From an uncultured Nioella sp. (GTDB taxonomy: Bacteria > Pseudomonadota > Alphaproteobacteria > Rhodobacterales > Rhodobacteraceae): a DNA stretch of 64,000 bases. The position numbers and the translations under genes were made by a program. The stretch is from contig CANLZL010000005.1 in NCBI GenBank assembly GCA_947495575.1, positions 62,001-126,000 on the forward strand, read 5' to 3'. How positions within the stretch are numbered: position 1 is the stretch's first letter; each line of letters starts with the position of its first letter. Shown piece by piece: positions 43,818 through 58,974 of the stretch. The notes beneath the pieces are model-generated. The model ran no database searches. It was not told the DNA's origin and was given only the letters and a program-made list of their open reading frames with translations.

Positions 43818-45385
43818 CCAAACAGCCCAACTTCCTTTTCATAATAACCGATCAGCACCGCGCAGATCACTTGGGTTGTTACGGCAATCCGGTGGTAAAG
43901 ACGCCCAATATCGACGGGATCGCCGCCAAGGGGCGGCGCTGGAACCGGTTTTATGTGGCAAACCCGATCTGCATGCCCAATCGTGCTTCGATCATGACGG
44001 GGCGTATGTCCTCGGCCCACGGTGCACGGCATAATGGGATTCCTTTGTCCAAGGATCACACGACCTTTGTAGAGCTGTTAAAAGACGCAGGCTATCGCAC
44101 TGGTTTGATTGGCAAGTCACATTTGCAAAGCTTCACCGGCCTGCCAGCCAGTAATACTTTCAAGGCAGAACCCGGCAGAACTGCTCCGTCCGCGCACTTG
44201 CGTGATGCCTTTAAGAACAACCGCCATAGCGCTGACTACGATCTAGAGGTCACTCCCAAATGGGACCGCCCATTGGCGGATCGGCTGGAAGGGGATTTTT
44301 ACGGATTTGAGCACGTAAAAATTGCGGCAGACCATGCCGATCAGGCTAATGGCGATTACCTGCTTTGGGCGCGTGACCAGCGGTCGGACTACGACACCCT
44401 TGTTGGCCCCGATAACGCGATCCCGGATAATCGCATCTCGGCGCCACAGGCATGGCGCACTGCCGTACCGGAAGAGTTATATTCCACCAATTGGATCGCC
44501 GACCAGTCAGAGACCTGGCTACAGGAACGCGCGGCCGACAACGCGCCGTTCTTCCTGCAAATGTCATTCCCTGATCCGCACCATCCGTTTACACCTCCTG
44601 GGCGCTATTGGGACATGTACGATCCGTCAGACATCGCGCTGCCTTCCTCCTTTGGGAAAGGCGATCTGCCTCCCATCAGAGCGATGCAAGAGGCATTGGC
44701 CACGGGCTCTGACCCGCGTGACAACCAAAACCCATTTGCCGTGACCGAAGATGAGGCCCGCGCAATTATCGCGCTGACCTACGGGATGATCACGATGATC
44801 GACGATGCCATCGGGCGCGTTCTGGCGCGATTGGAATCGTTGGGATTGGCAGACGACACTGTGGTGATTTTCACCTCAGATCACGGCGACTACATGGGCG
44901 ACCATGGATTAATGCTGAAGCTGTTGTTGCACTATCAGGGGACCATCCGGGTCCCTTTCATTTGGCATGATCCTAAAAACCCTGGCGGCAGTTTGCTTGA
45001 GAACGGATTGGCGTCCTCAATTGACATTTCAGCCACCATTTTAGCGCGGGCGGGCATCCAAGCCTTTAACGGTCTACAGGGCCGAGACCTTTTTTCAACT
45101 GAGCCGCCAGAGGCGATAATTGTTGAAGAAGACAGCCAGCGTGTGATGACAGGATTTGACCGCCCGCAACGGGTGCGAACCGTGGTCACAGATCAATACC
45201 GCATGTCGCTCCGACACGGAGAAACATGGGGAGAGCTATACGACTTGGGAAGTGACCCCGATGAAATACACAACTTGTTCGATGATCCGTCCGGCGCATC
45301 CATCCGTCATGAGTTAACAGATGTCATGTTGAGGCGGATGATTGACCTGCAGGACCGGGCACCGCTGCCAGCTTACCGAGCATAG
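43814..45385 (+). CDS. Sulfatase / phosphonate monoester hydrolase family enzyme
   Basis: This 523-residue enzyme has the alkaline-phosphatase-superfamily start NFLFIITDQHRADHLGCYGN and the sulfatase active-site consensus C-x-P-x-R as CMPNR (Cys53 to Arg57), the Cys expected to be modified to formylglycine. The metal-binding FTSDHGDYMGDHG block is present. It is probably a sulfatase or a phosphonate monoester hydrolase acting on the transported compound. Asn in place of Ser or Ala at position four of the motif is a variation. Confidence 0.88.
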   Translation: MTKQPNFLFIITDQHRADHLGCYGNPVVKTPNIDGIAAKGRRWNRFYVANPICMPNRASIMTGRMSSAHGARHNGIPLSKDHTTFVELLKDAGYRTGLIGKSHLQSFTGLPASNTFKAEPGRTAPSAHLRDAFKNNRHSADYDLEVTPKWDRPLADRLEGDFYGFEHVKIAADHADQANGDYLLWARDQRSDYDTLVGPDNAIPDNRISAPQAWRTAVPEELYSTNWIADQSETWLQERAADNAPFFLQMSFPDPHHPFTPPGRYWDMYDPSDIALPSSFGKGDLPPIRAMQEALATGSDPRDNQNPFAVTEDEARAIIALTYGMITMIDDAIGRVLARLESLGLADDTVVIFTSDHGDYMGDHGLMLKLLLHYQGTIRVPFIWHDPKNPGGSLLENGLASSIDISATILARAGIQAFNGLQGRDLFSTEPPEAIIVEEDSQRVMTGFDRPQRVRTVVTDQYRMSLRHGETWGELYDLGSDPDEIHNLFDDPSGASIRHELTDVMLRRMIDLQDRAPLPAYRA

Positions 45386-45546
45386 ATTCATAGATGCTGA
45401 CCGCGCATGCTATCGGTCCATCGGTCGTGATGAGGTCGCGCTCAGACTGCGAAGGCCTGGACAAAAATATTGCGATCCCTCCATTGTTGTCGAGCCCAAG
45501 ATGTTAACCCATCAAGAACTGGATCAATTGGTCAGGTCCTTGACGG

Positions 45547-49207
<3,661 letters not shown>

Positions 49208-49211
<4 letters not shown>

Positions 49212-51307
49212 GTTTCTATTCCGTTTGGTTTCAGGGTCAGCACAACAACCGACTGCCAATTGACGATGAATTTTTCCAGCCCAATCTCACAAGCCTCAAA
49301 CATATCAGTCGCAGACGTATCGATGGCGCGCACCCAATGAAATCCTTCCGGTGTGTTTGGCAAAGTCACATCTGCCGGTGTTTCTTCCCTGTGAAAAACA
49401 AGAAAAAGGCAATCATTTTCGGCATCAGGATCCGACGCTTCGGCCGAGCCGCGCAAAGTCAGGCAAAGGCTGGAAAGCCCGGGATCTCGCCATCCAAGCG
49501 GCGCGTCTGTTAGATCGCTCCATTCGACATCGGGCAACCCATCCTGTGACCGCGCCTGACCATGCAGGAATAGCGTCTGGCGTAACAGGCGGTTCGATTT
49601 GCGAAAGGCAGAAAGCTTGGCCACGAACTCCAATAATTCCTCGTCGGCCTCTGCCCAATTGATCCAGCCTATCGAATTGTCCTGACAATAGGCGTTGTTG
49701 TTGCCGGCCTGCGAATTGCCAATTTCATCGCCTGCCAACAGCATTGGCGTTCCTTGCGACAAGAACATCGTAGCCAACAAATTGCGCCGCCGCCGCGCCC
49801 GACGCGCCAGAATCACTGGGTCGTTCGTATTCCCTTCAATCCCGCAATTGTCGCTGAAATTGCTGTGATGACCGTCAGCCCCGTTCTCGCCATTGGCCAG
49901 ATTGTGCCGCTCATTGAAGCTGGTGGTGTCAGCAAGTGTAAAGCCATCATGCGAGGTCACAAAATTCACGGATGTCCAGGCGCGCCGTCCGTCCCGATCA
50001 AAACGATCAGCAGACCCCAACAACCGTGCGCCTAGTTCCTGCGCACTATGCGCATCGCCGCGCCAGTATTTCCGAACGCAGTCGCGAAACCCGTCATTCC
50101 ATTCTGCAAACTCATGAGGGAAATCCCCGACGCGGTATCCGCCCGGCCCTAAATCCCACGGCTCTGCGATCAATTTGACATCTGCGAGTACAGGGTCCTG
50201 CCGAAGCGCGTCGAAGAACCCGCCATTGCGATCAAAGCCATGATCTTCCCGACCAAGAGTGGTCGCCAAGTCAAAGCGAAACCCATCGATGCCCATCTGG
50301 TTGACCCAAAACCGAAGGCTGTCCATCACCATGCGCAGCACGTATGAATTCGAGATATTCAGCATGTTGCCGCAACCCGTATCATTCACGTAGTAGCGCG
50401 GCTGCCCGCCAATCAGACGGTAGTAAGACGCATTGTCGAGACCGCGATAGCACAAAGTCGGACCGCGCTGATCTCCCTCCGCAGTGTGATTGTAAACAAC
50501 ATCCAGGATGACCTTGATACCAGCGCTATGGAACCGGCGAACCATATTCCTAAAGCCAGCCAAGCCCTCTGCCCCAAAATACCGCGGCTCAGGCGCGAAG
50601 AATCCGATGGTGTTGTAGCCCCAGTAGTTTCGCAGCCCGCGTTCCAGCAAAAAACCGTCATTCAGAAATGAATGCACCGGAAGAAGTTCAATCGCATCAA
50701 CGCCAAGGTTCTGCAGGTGCTCTAACATCGCATCCGATGTCAGTCCTTCATAGGTGCCGCGCACGCCCTCTGGGATATGGGGGTGCTCCATCGTCAGGCC
50801 CTTCGGGTGGGCTTCATAAATCAGCGCTTCAGACCAATCCCCTTCCGGCCGTTCTTCAATCTGATTAAAGAGGTCCGGATCAGAGATGAGAGATTTCGCC
50901 ACGTAAGGCGCGCTGTCACGGGCGTCGAATGACAGATCCAATCCAGGCGACGCAGCATCATAGCCCAATGTTGCTTTGTGATCGGTCCAGTTGCCTCTGA
51001 ACTCTCTCGCATACGGGTCCATCAGAAGTTTGTTTGGATTGAACCTGTGCCCCTGTTCCGGCGCATAACTGCCATGGGCGCGAAACCCGTAAGGTGTTCC
51101 CGGCTTCAATCCAGGAACATAACCGTGCCAAATCGGGCCGGTACGTTCAGGCAGTGCCTTGCGGGCCAGTTCACGCGTTCCTTCCGCAGAGAAAATACAC
51201 AGGTCCATCTGTATGGCGTTGGCTGAAAAAACAGCAAAATTTGTCCCTTCGCCATCGAAGCGGGCGCCAAGCTGGGTGGGGTATCCCGGGCGAAATTGCA
51301 GGTTCAT
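49208..51307 (-). CDS. glgX: Glycogen debranching enzyme GlgX
   Basis: This 699-residue GH13 enzyme cleaves the alpha-1,6 branches of phosphorylase-limit glycogen. It starts with a CBM48-like N-terminus (RPGYPTQLGARFDGEGTNFAVFSANA) and has the GH13 motifs VILDVVYNHTAEGD, GIDGFRFDLATTLG (nucleophile Asp), LIAEPWDLG (acid Glu) and FVTSHDGFTL. Position and length fit. It lies 14 bp after glgA and overlaps malQ by 4 bp. Confidence 0.95.
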
Positions 51308-51321
51308 TCCGTCTGGTCTTT

Positions 51322-52770
51322 CTATGCGCCATGCGCGTCAATTGCGGCGCCATAAAGGTCCAGATAGGAGTGCGCAGACTGACCCCATCCAACGGGATGT
51401 TTCATAGCGCGACGCATCATCTTTGACCATTCCCCAGATTGCTGGAACAGTGTACAAGTTCGATCAATAGCCTGAGCCAAAGAGGTGGCCGTAATCGGGG
51501 CAAATTGAACGCCTGTAGCACAGTCTGCAGCAATCGCAGCCGCGTTTGCATCAATCACAGTGTCGGCCAAGCCACCCGTTCGCGCTACGACGGGAATTGT
51601 GCCATAACGCAGGCCATAGAGCTGCGTCAGCCCGCAAGGTTCAAACCGTGACGGGATCAAAATCGCGTCACTGCCGCCTTGCATCAGATGCGAGAGCGGT
51701 TCGTCATATCCAATGATTGTCCCGACAGAGCCGGCATAGCGATGCGCCGCTCCGATAAAGCCATCCTCAAGATACCTTTCACCAGAGCCCAGAACGACCA
51801 ATCGGGCCCCACGGTCAACGAGAGCAGGTAATGCCTGTAGCAGCAGATCCAATCCCTTTTGCTCGGTCAAACGGCTGACCACACAAAAGATCGGAGCCTG
51901 CGGATCATGTTTCAGACCAAATCGGCGCTCGATTTCTTCCCTGCAAATCCCTTTGCCTTTTAGCGACCGGCGCGAATAAGTTGCTGGCAGGGTGTGGTCC
52001 GTTTCAGGGTTCCACGTGTCCAAATCGATCCCATTCAAAATGCCGGTGACATCGTTCCGACGCGCCTGAATAATGCCTTCTAGCCCCATTCCGAATTCTG
52101 GTGTCATCAATTCGCGGGCGTATGTTGGGCTAACGGTCGTAATCTGATCGCTGAAGGCGATGCCCGCTTTCAAAAAGCTGAGCTTGCCATAATACTCCAT
52201 GCCCTCAGACGTATAGAGGCCCTGTGACAGGCCAAGAATACCAAGGATGCCAGCGTCAAAGACCCCCTGAAACGCAATATTGTGAATGGTCAAAACACAA
52301 GGCGGCGTAGGTCCATCATGTTGTTTCAGATAGGCAGGAACCAGACCTGCCTGCCAATCATGGGCATTGACCAGGTCGGGCTTCCAGCCATCAATTCCCT
52401 CAATCGCGATTTTTGCTGCAACTTGGCACAGGGCACCAAACCGAAGATGGTTGTCGTGCCAATCCTGCCCGCTATCATCCAGATAGATACTGCCAGATCG
52501 GTCAAACAAATGCGGCGCGTCCAGAAGGAGGAGATTGAGCCCCTCAGCCCGGGCCGAAATCACACGCGCCGGTCCGCCGAACAAGTTGTCGATGCGTAAT
52601 CGCGTCTCACCGGCATCCGCAACTGACTTCAAGGCCGGATAGCCTGGAAGCATCACGCGAACATCGCAGTCTAGGTCAGACAGGGACTTTGGCAACGCGC
52701 CGATGACATCTGCAAGTCCTCCGGTTTTTACGAAAGGTGCACATTCCGAAGCAACAAACAGGGCTTTCAT
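51322..52770 (-). CDS. glgA: Glycogen synthase
   Basis: This 482-residue GT5 enzyme extends alpha-1,4-glucan chains from ADP-glucose. The N-terminus has the [16 protein letters not shown] donor-binding signature at residues 15-30. The C-terminal block has [33 protein letters not shown]. It overlaps glgC by 4 bp. Confidence 0.97.
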   Translation of the reverse strand: MKALFVASECAPFVKTGGLADVIGALPKSLSDLDCDVRVMLPGYPALKSVADAGETRLRIDNLFGGPARVISARAEGLNLLLLDAPHLFDRSGSIYLDDSGQDWHDNHLRFGALCQVAAKIAIEGIDGWKPDLVNAHDWQAGLVPAYLKQHDGPTPPCVLTIHNIAFQGVFDAGILGILGLSQGLYTSEGMEYYGKLSFLKAGIAFSDQITTVSPTYARELMTPEFGMGLEGIIQARRNDVTGILNGIDLDTWNPETDHTLPATYSRRSLKGKGICREEIERRFGLKHDPQAPIFCVVSRLTEQKGLDLLLQALPALVDRGARLVVLGSGERYLEDGFIGAAHRYAGSVGTIIGYDEPLSHLMQGGSDAILIPSRFEPCGLTQLYGLRYGTIPVVARTGGLADTVIDANAAAIAADCATGVQFAPITATSLAQAIDRTCTLFQQSGEWSKMMRRAMKHPVGWGQSAHSYLDLYGAAIDAHGA

Positions 52771-54032
52771 TTTGAGCCTTCCAACGCCTCAATCATCGGC
52801 TTTGTGATCAGACAAATACCGTTTTCTGTCCGTTGGAATCGTTTGCTATCCAGCTCCGGATCTTCCCCCACGACCAGACCATCAGGGATAACAACCTCGC
52901 GGTCGATTACCACATTGGTCAATCTCGCGTTTCGGCCGATCACAACGTAAGGCATTGCGACGACACCCTCGAGTTGCGAAAAGGAATTGGTGCGAACGCC
53001 GGTAAACAACATACAGCGATGGAGCTGCGAGCCGGAGATAATGCAGCCGCCAGCGACCATAGACGACAATGCCTGCCCTCGGCGGCCATCTTCGTTATGG
53101 ATGAACTTGGCGGGCGGCGTCAGTTCCGAATAGGTCCAGATAGGCCAGCTATTGTCATAGAGGTCCAACTCAGGTGTGAAATCTGTAAGGTCGATATTGG
53201 CCTGCCAAAAGGCATCAATCGTTCCAACATCACGCCAATATGGCTCTGACTCATTGGCCGAACGAACACAAGAACGGCTGAAGGGATGCGCAACTGCTTT
53301 GCCATTTTTCACAATATCCGGGATTATATTTCCGCCGAAATCGTTTTCTGAATCCGGGTTTGCCGCATCCTTGCGCAAAAGTTTGATCAGGTACTCGGTT
53401 TCGAATACGTAGATCCCCATGCTGGCCAGGGCCAGATCAGGATGTCCCGGCATTGCTGGCGGATCGGCAGGTTTCTCGACAAATTCAAGAATGCGATCCG
53501 TCTCATCAACTTTCATGACCCCAAAGGCGCTTGCCTCCATCCGGGGCACTTCAATGCATCCCACCGTTACGTCGGCACCGCTTTCAACGTGTTGGCGGAT
53601 CATCAGGGAATAGTCTTGCTTATAGATATGATCTCCGGCGAGGATCAGGATGTATTTTGGTCCATATCCCTGAATGATATCAATGTTCTGCGTGACTGCA
53701 TCTGCCGTGCCTTTGTACCAGTTTTCATCATCCATCCGCTGCGATGCAGGCAGAATATCCAGGCTTTCATTTCGCTCGGCCCTGAAAAAACTCCATCCGC
53801 GTTGCAGATGTCGGATCAAGCTATGGGCTTTGTATTGGGTCGCGACCCCAATCCGGCGGATGCCGGAATTGACGGCGTTGGACAGGGCAAAATCGATGAT
53901 CCGCGTTTTCCCGCCAAAATAGACCGCAGGCTTGGCACGATTATCCGTCAGTTCCTTGAGGCGGCTTCCGCGACCTCCCGCCAAAACGAAAGCCATCGTT
54001 TGTTGTTCCAGGCGTTGAATATCTCTGTCCAT
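52767..54032 (-). CDS. glgC: Glucose-1-phosphate adenylyltransferase
   Basis: This 421-residue enzyme makes ADP-glucose, the committed precursor of glycogen. It has the nucleotide-binding [13 protein letters not shown] at residues 17-29 and [19 protein letters not shown] at about 34-52, with a C-terminal beta-helix. In the family it is allosterically controlled by glycolytic intermediates. It lies 33 bp downstream of glgB. Confidence 0.97.
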   Translation of the reverse strand: MDRDIQRLEQQTMAFVLAGGRGSRLKELTDNRAKPAVYFGGKTRIIDFALSNAVNSGIRRIGVATQYKAHSLIRHLQRGWSFFRAERNESLDILPASQRMDDENWYKGTADAVTQNIDIIQGYGPKYILILAGDHIYKQDYSLMIRQHVESGADVTVGCIEVPRMEASAFGVMKVDETDRILEFVEKPADPPAMPGHPDLALASMGIYVFETEYLIKLLRKDAANPDSENDFGGNIIPDIVKNGKAVAHPFSRSCVRSANESEPYWRDVGTIDAFWQANIDLTDFTPELDLYDNSWPIWTYSELTPPAKFIHNEDGRRGQALSSMVAGGCIISGSQLHRCMLFTGVRTNSFSQLEGVVAMPYVVIGRNARLTNVVIDREVVIPDGLVVGEDPELDSKRFQRTENGICLITKPMIEALEGSK

Positions 54033-54065
54033 CTATCGTCCCTCCCTACAAATCTTTGCGTTAAT

Positions 54066-56249
54066 TCAGTCCGTTTTTAGTTCGAAGAAAATCGTCGACA
54101 ACGGTGGCAACGTAACCGAGATCGAATGTGCACGACCCGAGGCCGCAACATTCTCGCTTTGTTTCCCACCCAGATTGCCACGACCACCGCCGCCATAGTG
54201 CTCGCTGTCGGTGTTCAGGCGCTCCTCCCAAAACCCTGCATCCGGAACGCCAATGCGCCGGTCGCGCCGTTCTACGGGCGTAAAATTCGACACGACCAAA
54301 ACAGGCGGCCCATCCGGCCCGCGACGAACCCAGGCAAAAATACTCTCCTCGCCTGCGTTTTCCTCAATCCATTCAAAACCTTCGGGCTTGCAATCAAGCT
54401 GATGCATGGCTGGCGAGGTGGAATAGAGCGCATTTAGGTCGCGCATCAATGTCTGCACGCCCTTGTGCCAATCGTGATCCAACAAGTGCCAATCGAGGCT
54501 GCTATCATGGTTCCATTCTGCACCTTGAGCGAACTCTCCGCCCATAAAGATTAGTTTTTTCCCGGGATGGCCCCACATAAAGCCGTAATAAGCCCGCAAA
54601 TTCGCGAATTTGTCGTCGCCGTCACCCGGCATCTTTCCCAAAAGGGACCCTTTGCCGTGCACCACTTCGTCATGGCTGAGCGGCAGAATGAAGTTTTCTG
54701 AGAATGCATAATGCAAGCCGAAGGTCATCTTGCTGTGGTGATACTTCCGATGAATGGGGTCCTCTTCCATGTAAGATAGAGTGTCGTTCATCCACCCCAT
54801 ATTCCACTTAAAGCCAAACCCTAGGCCGCCCACATCCGTTGGTGCGCTTACTCCGGGAAATGCCGTGCTTTCCTCTGCAATGGTCATGACACCAGGAATG
54901 TCGCCATACACGGTTTCATTCATTTTTTGCAGAAAGGCGATGGCTTCCAGGTTCTCTCGCTCACCGTGGATGTTAGGGACCCATTCCCCGTCTTTGCGTG
55001 AGTAATCGCGGTAAAGCATGGAGGCGACCGCATCGACACGCAGCCCGTCAATATGATGTTCCTGCAACCAGTAGGTGGCATTTGCAGTCAAATAATTCTG
55101 CACTTCGCTGCGGCCGAAATTGTAAACCAGCGTATTCCAGTCCGGATGAAACCCTTCTTTACGATCCGCATGTTCGTAAAGCGGAGTTCCGTCAAACTGG
55201 CCTAGCCCGTGTGCATCCTCAGGGAAATGGCCCGGCACCCAATCCAGAATCAAACCCATGTCCGCGTTGTGACAGGCTTCTACAAAGGCGCGAAACTCTT
55301 CCAACGTTCCGTGACGGATGGTTGGCGCATAAAGGCCAACCGGCTGGTACCCCCAAGAGCCATCAAACGGAAATTCGCTGATTGGCATCAGTTCGATATG
55401 AGTGAAGCCCAGATCCTTGGCATATCCCACCAGCTGCTCGGCCAGCTCATGGTAGGACAGCGCGCGATTACCATCCTCTGGCACGCGTCGCCATGACCCC
55501 AAATGCACTTCATAAATCGAAATCGGCTGGTCAATTTTGTGCAATGCGTCGCGCTTGGTCATCCAAGGCTTGTCTGTCCAAGCATGGCCATCCAACTGCC
55601 GGACGACTGATGCCGTTTTGGGCGGATGTTCCGCGCCAAAGCCGAAGGGATCGGCTTTTAGTGGCAACAGGTTACCGTCTCGATCTTGCAGTTCATATTT
55701 ATAAGTCTCGCCATCACCGATACCGGGAATGAAGATTTCCCAGACACCCGTGGCCCCACGACTGCGCATAATATGCGACCGGCCATCCCATCCATTGAAG
55801 TTTCCAACAACAGATACGCGCCGCGCATTCGGCGCCCAGACAGAAAAATGCGTGCCCTGAGCACCTTCGTGGGTCATCACATGCGCGCCAAGGACGTCCC
55901 ATAGACGCTTGTGAGACCCCTCGCCAATGAGATGCTCATCAAGCTCACCCAGCACAGGACCAAAGCGATAGGGATCATCCATCACCCAACTATGGTCGCC
56001 CTTAGTGACCCGCAATTTGTAGGCAAACCACTTTTTCCGTCTGCTTGCCACGCCTTCGAACACATCCCGCGCGACCCGCGCCAAAGAGACGATCTTGCGC
56101 CCCGTTTTCGCATCAACAGCGTCAATACAGTCGACGCCGGGCACAAAAGCGCGGATGGTTAGTTTTCCATCTACCTCATGGAGGCCCAAAACCGAAAACG
56201 GATTGGCATAGCGACCTTCATTCAGTTCATGTGCGGTGGACTGGTCCAT
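54066..56249 (-). CDS. glgB: 1,4-alpha-glucan branching enzyme
   Basis: This 727-residue GH13 enzyme introduces alpha-1,6 branches. It has N-terminal modules (including a CBM48), then the catalytic barrel with GYQPVGLYAPT, GLRVDAVASMLYRDY (nucleophile Asp), IAEESTAFPGVS (acid Glu) and LPLSHDEVVHGKGSLL. Normal length. The stop of glgP lies 3 bp before its start. Confidence 0.97.
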   Translation of the reverse strand: MDQSTAHELNEGRYANPFSVLGLHEVDGKLTIRAFVPGVDCIDAVDAKTGRKIVSLARVARDVFEGVASRRKKWFAYKLRVTKGDHSWVMDDPYRFGPVLGELDEHLIGEGSHKRLWDVLGAHVMTHEGAQGTHFSVWAPNARRVSVVGNFNGWDGRSHIMRSRGATGVWEIFIPGIGDGETYKYELQDRDGNLLPLKADPFGFGAEHPPKTASVVRQLDGHAWTDKPWMTKRDALHKIDQPISIYEVHLGSWRRVPEDGNRALSYHELAEQLVGYAKDLGFTHIELMPISEFPFDGSWGYQPVGLYAPTIRHGTLEEFRAFVEACHNADMGLILDWVPGHFPEDAHGLGQFDGTPLYEHADRKEGFHPDWNTLVYNFGRSEVQNYLTANATYWLQEHHIDGLRVDAVASMLYRDYSRKDGEWVPNIHGERENLEAIAFLQKMNETVYGDIPGVMTIAEESTAFPGVSAPTDVGGLGFGFKWNMGWMNDTLSYMEEDPIHRKYHHSKMTFGLHYAFSENFILPLSHDEVVHGKGSLLGKMPGDGDDKFANLRAYYGFMWGHPGKKLIFMGGEFAQGAEWNHDSSLDWHLLDHDWHKGVQTLMRDLNALYSTSPAMHQLDCKPEGFEWIEENAGEESIFAWVRRGPDGPPVLVVSNFTPVERRDRRIGVPDAGFWEERLNTDSEHYGGGGRGNLGGKQSENVAASGRAHSISVTLPPLSTIFFELKTD

Positions 56250-56252
56250 CGG

Positions 56253-58649
56253 TTATCCTTTTTGGGGCACGACACCCCAGATGTCTTTGGCGTATCCGGC
56301 GATGGTCCGATCAGACGAGAACCACCCGACACGCGCTGTGTTGAGGGCCGCCATACGGGTCCAGCCCTTGGGATCACTATAGGCGACATCGACGGCGCGC
56401 TGAGTCTCAAAGTAGCTGTCGAAATCGCAGGTCACGAGGAAGTAGTCATTGTCGTAGAGCCGGCGAACCAAACCACCATACCGCTGCGGGTCTTCTGGCG
56501 AAAACCAGCCTTCCGAAATCTGGTTCAGAACGCGCGTCAGCTTTGGGCTGGCGTCGATCGCGTTTCGTGCAAAATCCGGTTCATTGCGACGTTCAACCAC
56601 TTCTGCAGCGGTTAACCCGAAAAGGAAGAAGTTTTCGGCACCAACATGGTCACGAATTTCTACATTCGCGCCGTCCAACGTGCCAATAGTCGGCGCACCG
56701 TTCAAAGCAAATTTCATATTGCCCGTGCCCGAGGCCTCCTTGCCCGCTGTCGAAATCTGTTCAGACAGATCCGAGGCGGGGATCAGGTGTTCGGCCATCG
56801 TGACGTTGTAGTTTTCGGGGTAGACGACCTGCAGATATTCCCGTGTGACAGGATCGGCGTTGATGACTTTGGCCACGTCATTGATCAAGTGAATGATTTC
56901 TTTCGCAACCACATATCCCGGTGCCGCTTTTCCTCCGAAAATCTTGACCCGAGGGGTCCAGTTACCATTCGGGTTGTCGCGGATGTCATTCCAGAGCGCC
57001 ACGGTTTCCAGCAGGTTCATCAGCTGGCGTTTGTACTCGTGGATGCGCTTGATCTGCACATCGAACATTGCGGCAGGGTCAATCACCGTTCCGTCGCGGT
57101 CTTTCAGCCAACCTGCAAGGCGCTCCTTGTTTTGGCGCTTGGCCGCGCGAAACGCATCTTGGAATGCTGCGTCATCCGCATGAACCGCCAGCCCGTCCAA
57201 TTGTTCCAAATCAGCAGGCCATTCCGTACCGATCGTCTCATTGATCAAATCGCGCAGCGCCGGGTTGCAGGAATACAGCCAGCGCCGTGGCGTAATGCCG
57301 TTTGTCTGATTGATAATCCGGTTCGGATAGATTGCGTGCAAATCGGCGAACACCGTTTCCTTGACGAGCTCGCTGTGCAAGGCCGACACACCATTGACCT
57401 GATGGGCCATAATAAAGGCCAGTTCACCCATTTTTACTTCACCATGCTCGATGATGTACGCTGAGCTTCCGGTTTCAGCCAGATGGGCCTGCTGAATCTG
57501 CGCAATGATCTGATAGTGACGGGGCAAGATGCGCGCAAAAAGCCCCTCCGGCCAACGCTCAAGCGCCTCTGGCAAAAGCGTGTGGTTGGTATAGGCTAGG
57601 CAGCCACGCGCGATTGAAATCGCTTTGTCCATGGCAATGCCGTGAACATCCACAAGGATACGAACCAGTTCGGGACCTGCAATCGCCGGGTGTGTATCGT
57701 TCAGTTGAATGGCGACTTTATCCGCCAGCTCATTCAAATCGAACCCTTCCGACAGGAAACGGCGGATGAGGTCCTGAATGGAAGCAGAGGTAAAGAAATA
57801 CTCTTGTTTCAGGCGCAGGTCTTTTCCGACATCGGTCGTGTCATCGGGGTAAAGCACACGACTGATGGTTCGGGCCAATGCCTCCGGTTCACTTGCGGCC
57901 AGGTAATCACCGCGGTTGAAACTATCGAGGTCGAAAATCTGGGTCGGTTTCGCCGCCCAAAGGCGCAAAGTATTCGCCCATTTCGCCTTCCAACCGACGA
58001 TTGGTGTGTCATAGGCGGATGCAATAACGGTCTCGGCAGGGTTCCAGGTCGTCCCCCCCTCGGCTTCGCTGACGAAGCCACCAAACCCGATTTCATATCG
58101 TGCTTCTGGCCGCTCAAATTCCCATGCGTGACGTTGAGATAGCCAACCTTCAGCGGTCTCTATTTGGCGACCGTCTTCGAAATGCTGTTCGAAAAGTCCG
58201 TGCTCATACCGAATACCGTAACCGTAAGCCGGAATTCCGAGCGTGGAGAGAGAATCAAGGAAACAGGCCGCGAGCCGGCCCAAACCACCGTTGCCAAGCG
58301 CCGCGTCAGGCTCATCCGCTACAACAGCGTCGTAGTCTTGCCCCAAACTTTCCAATGCGGCCCGGGCCGTGTCTTCCATTCCCAGGTTAACAGCAACGTC
58401 TTCGATTAGCCGCCCAATCAGGAACTCCATCGACAGATAGTAGACTCGTTTGCCCTTGGCCTCGTAATTGGCGCGGGTAGAGGCAAACCATGGCGCCACA
58501 ACCATATCTCGCAATGCCAATGACATTGACATCCGCCAGTCATAAGTCGACGCGTGCTTTTCGTCCTTACCAAGGGAATGGGTCAGGTGACGCTGGATGT
58601 TGCTTCTCAGGGTGCTGACATCTGTGGTCATATTAACATCTTTCGGCAT
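56253..58649 (-). CDS. glgP: Glycogen phosphorylase
   Basis: This enzyme releases glucose 1-phosphate from glycogen. At 797 residues from the ATG at 58649 (MPKDVNMTT) it has the family length; a GTG at 58682 and an ATG at 58631 are alternative starts. The pyridoxal-phosphate Lys lies in EASGTGNMKFALNGAPTIGTLDGANVEI. It leads the glycogen operon and has a promoter with a LacI-type operator about 320 bp upstream. Confidence 0.96.
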   Translation of the reverse strand: MPKDVNMTTDVSTLRSNIQRHLTHSLGKDEKHASTYDWRMSMSLALRDMVVAPWFASTRANYEAKGKRVYYLSMEFLIGRLIEDVAVNLGMEDTARAALESLGQDYDAVVADEPDAALGNGGLGRLAACFLDSLSTLGIPAYGYGIRYEHGLFEQHFEDGRQIETAEGWLSQRHAWEFERPEARYEIGFGGFVSEAEGGTTWNPAETVIASAYDTPIVGWKAKWANTLRLWAAKPTQIFDLDSFNRGDYLAASEPEALARTISRVLYPDDTTDVGKDLRLKQEYFFTSASIQDLIRRFLSEGFDLNELADKVAIQLNDTHPAIAGPELVRILVDVHGIAMDKAISIARGCLAYTNHTLLPEALERWPEGLFARILPRHYQIIAQIQQAHLAETGSSAYIIEHGEVKMGELAFIMAHQVNGVSALHSELVKETVFADLHAIYPNRIINQTNGITPRRWLYSCNPALRDLINETIGTEWPADLEQLDGLAVHADDAAFQDAFRAAKRQNKERLAGWLKDRDGTVIDPAAMFDVQIKRIHEYKRQLMNLLETVALWNDIRDNPNGNWTPRVKIFGGKAAPGYVVAKEIIHLINDVAKVINADPVTREYLQVVYPENYNVTMAEHLIPASDLSEQISTAGKEASGTGNMKFALNGAPTIGTLDGANVEIRDHVGAENFFLFGLTAAEVVERRNEPDFARNAIDASPKLTRVLNQISEGWFSPEDPQRYGGLVRRLYDNDYFLVTCDFDSYFETQRAVDVAYSDPKGWTRMAALNTARVGWFSSDRTIAGYAKDIWGVVPQKG

Positions 58650-58736
58650 AACTACTCGATTCTCGTATCTCTGCCTCGACACTGCGAGGTTAATTGGCGT
58701 CGTACTTCGCCGACAACTCTTTGGCCCAAGGCGGAG

Positions 58737-58838
58737 TCACACCTGAGCGCGAAACGATGATCGCTGCAACCCGTGCTCCGCATTCGAGGGGGAATTCAGG
58801 TTAGCGGCCAACAATCGTGACAAGGCTCCTTTTGACAT
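58737..58838 (-). CDS. Small ORF (33 aa) upstream of glgP
   Basis: An ATG at 58838 with an AGAGGA ribosome site at good spacing starts a 33-codon frame (MSKGALSRLLAAN ...). It lies between the glg promoter (58975-59003) and glgP. It may be a leader peptide or chance; not recognised. The remainder of 58690-59574 holds no gene I can support. Confidence 0.3.
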   Translation of the reverse strand: MSKGALSRLLAANLNSPSNAEHGLQRSSFRAQV

Positions 58839-58974
58839 CAATGCGTCCTCTAAAGTGTCACCCATAAACCGGCGGTGAATTTGAAGCCCGTCCCAACCGC
58901 ATCTACAGCCGCGACAAAGAATCATTTGGCGCCTCCGGTCGAGTTGATTGCCGTTTCGGGTATATTTTCTTGTG

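Noticed and set aside
45386-45546. Possible gene or terminator between the sulfatase and pgm
   Set aside because: The convergent gap holds no convincing frame and I found no strong hairpin.
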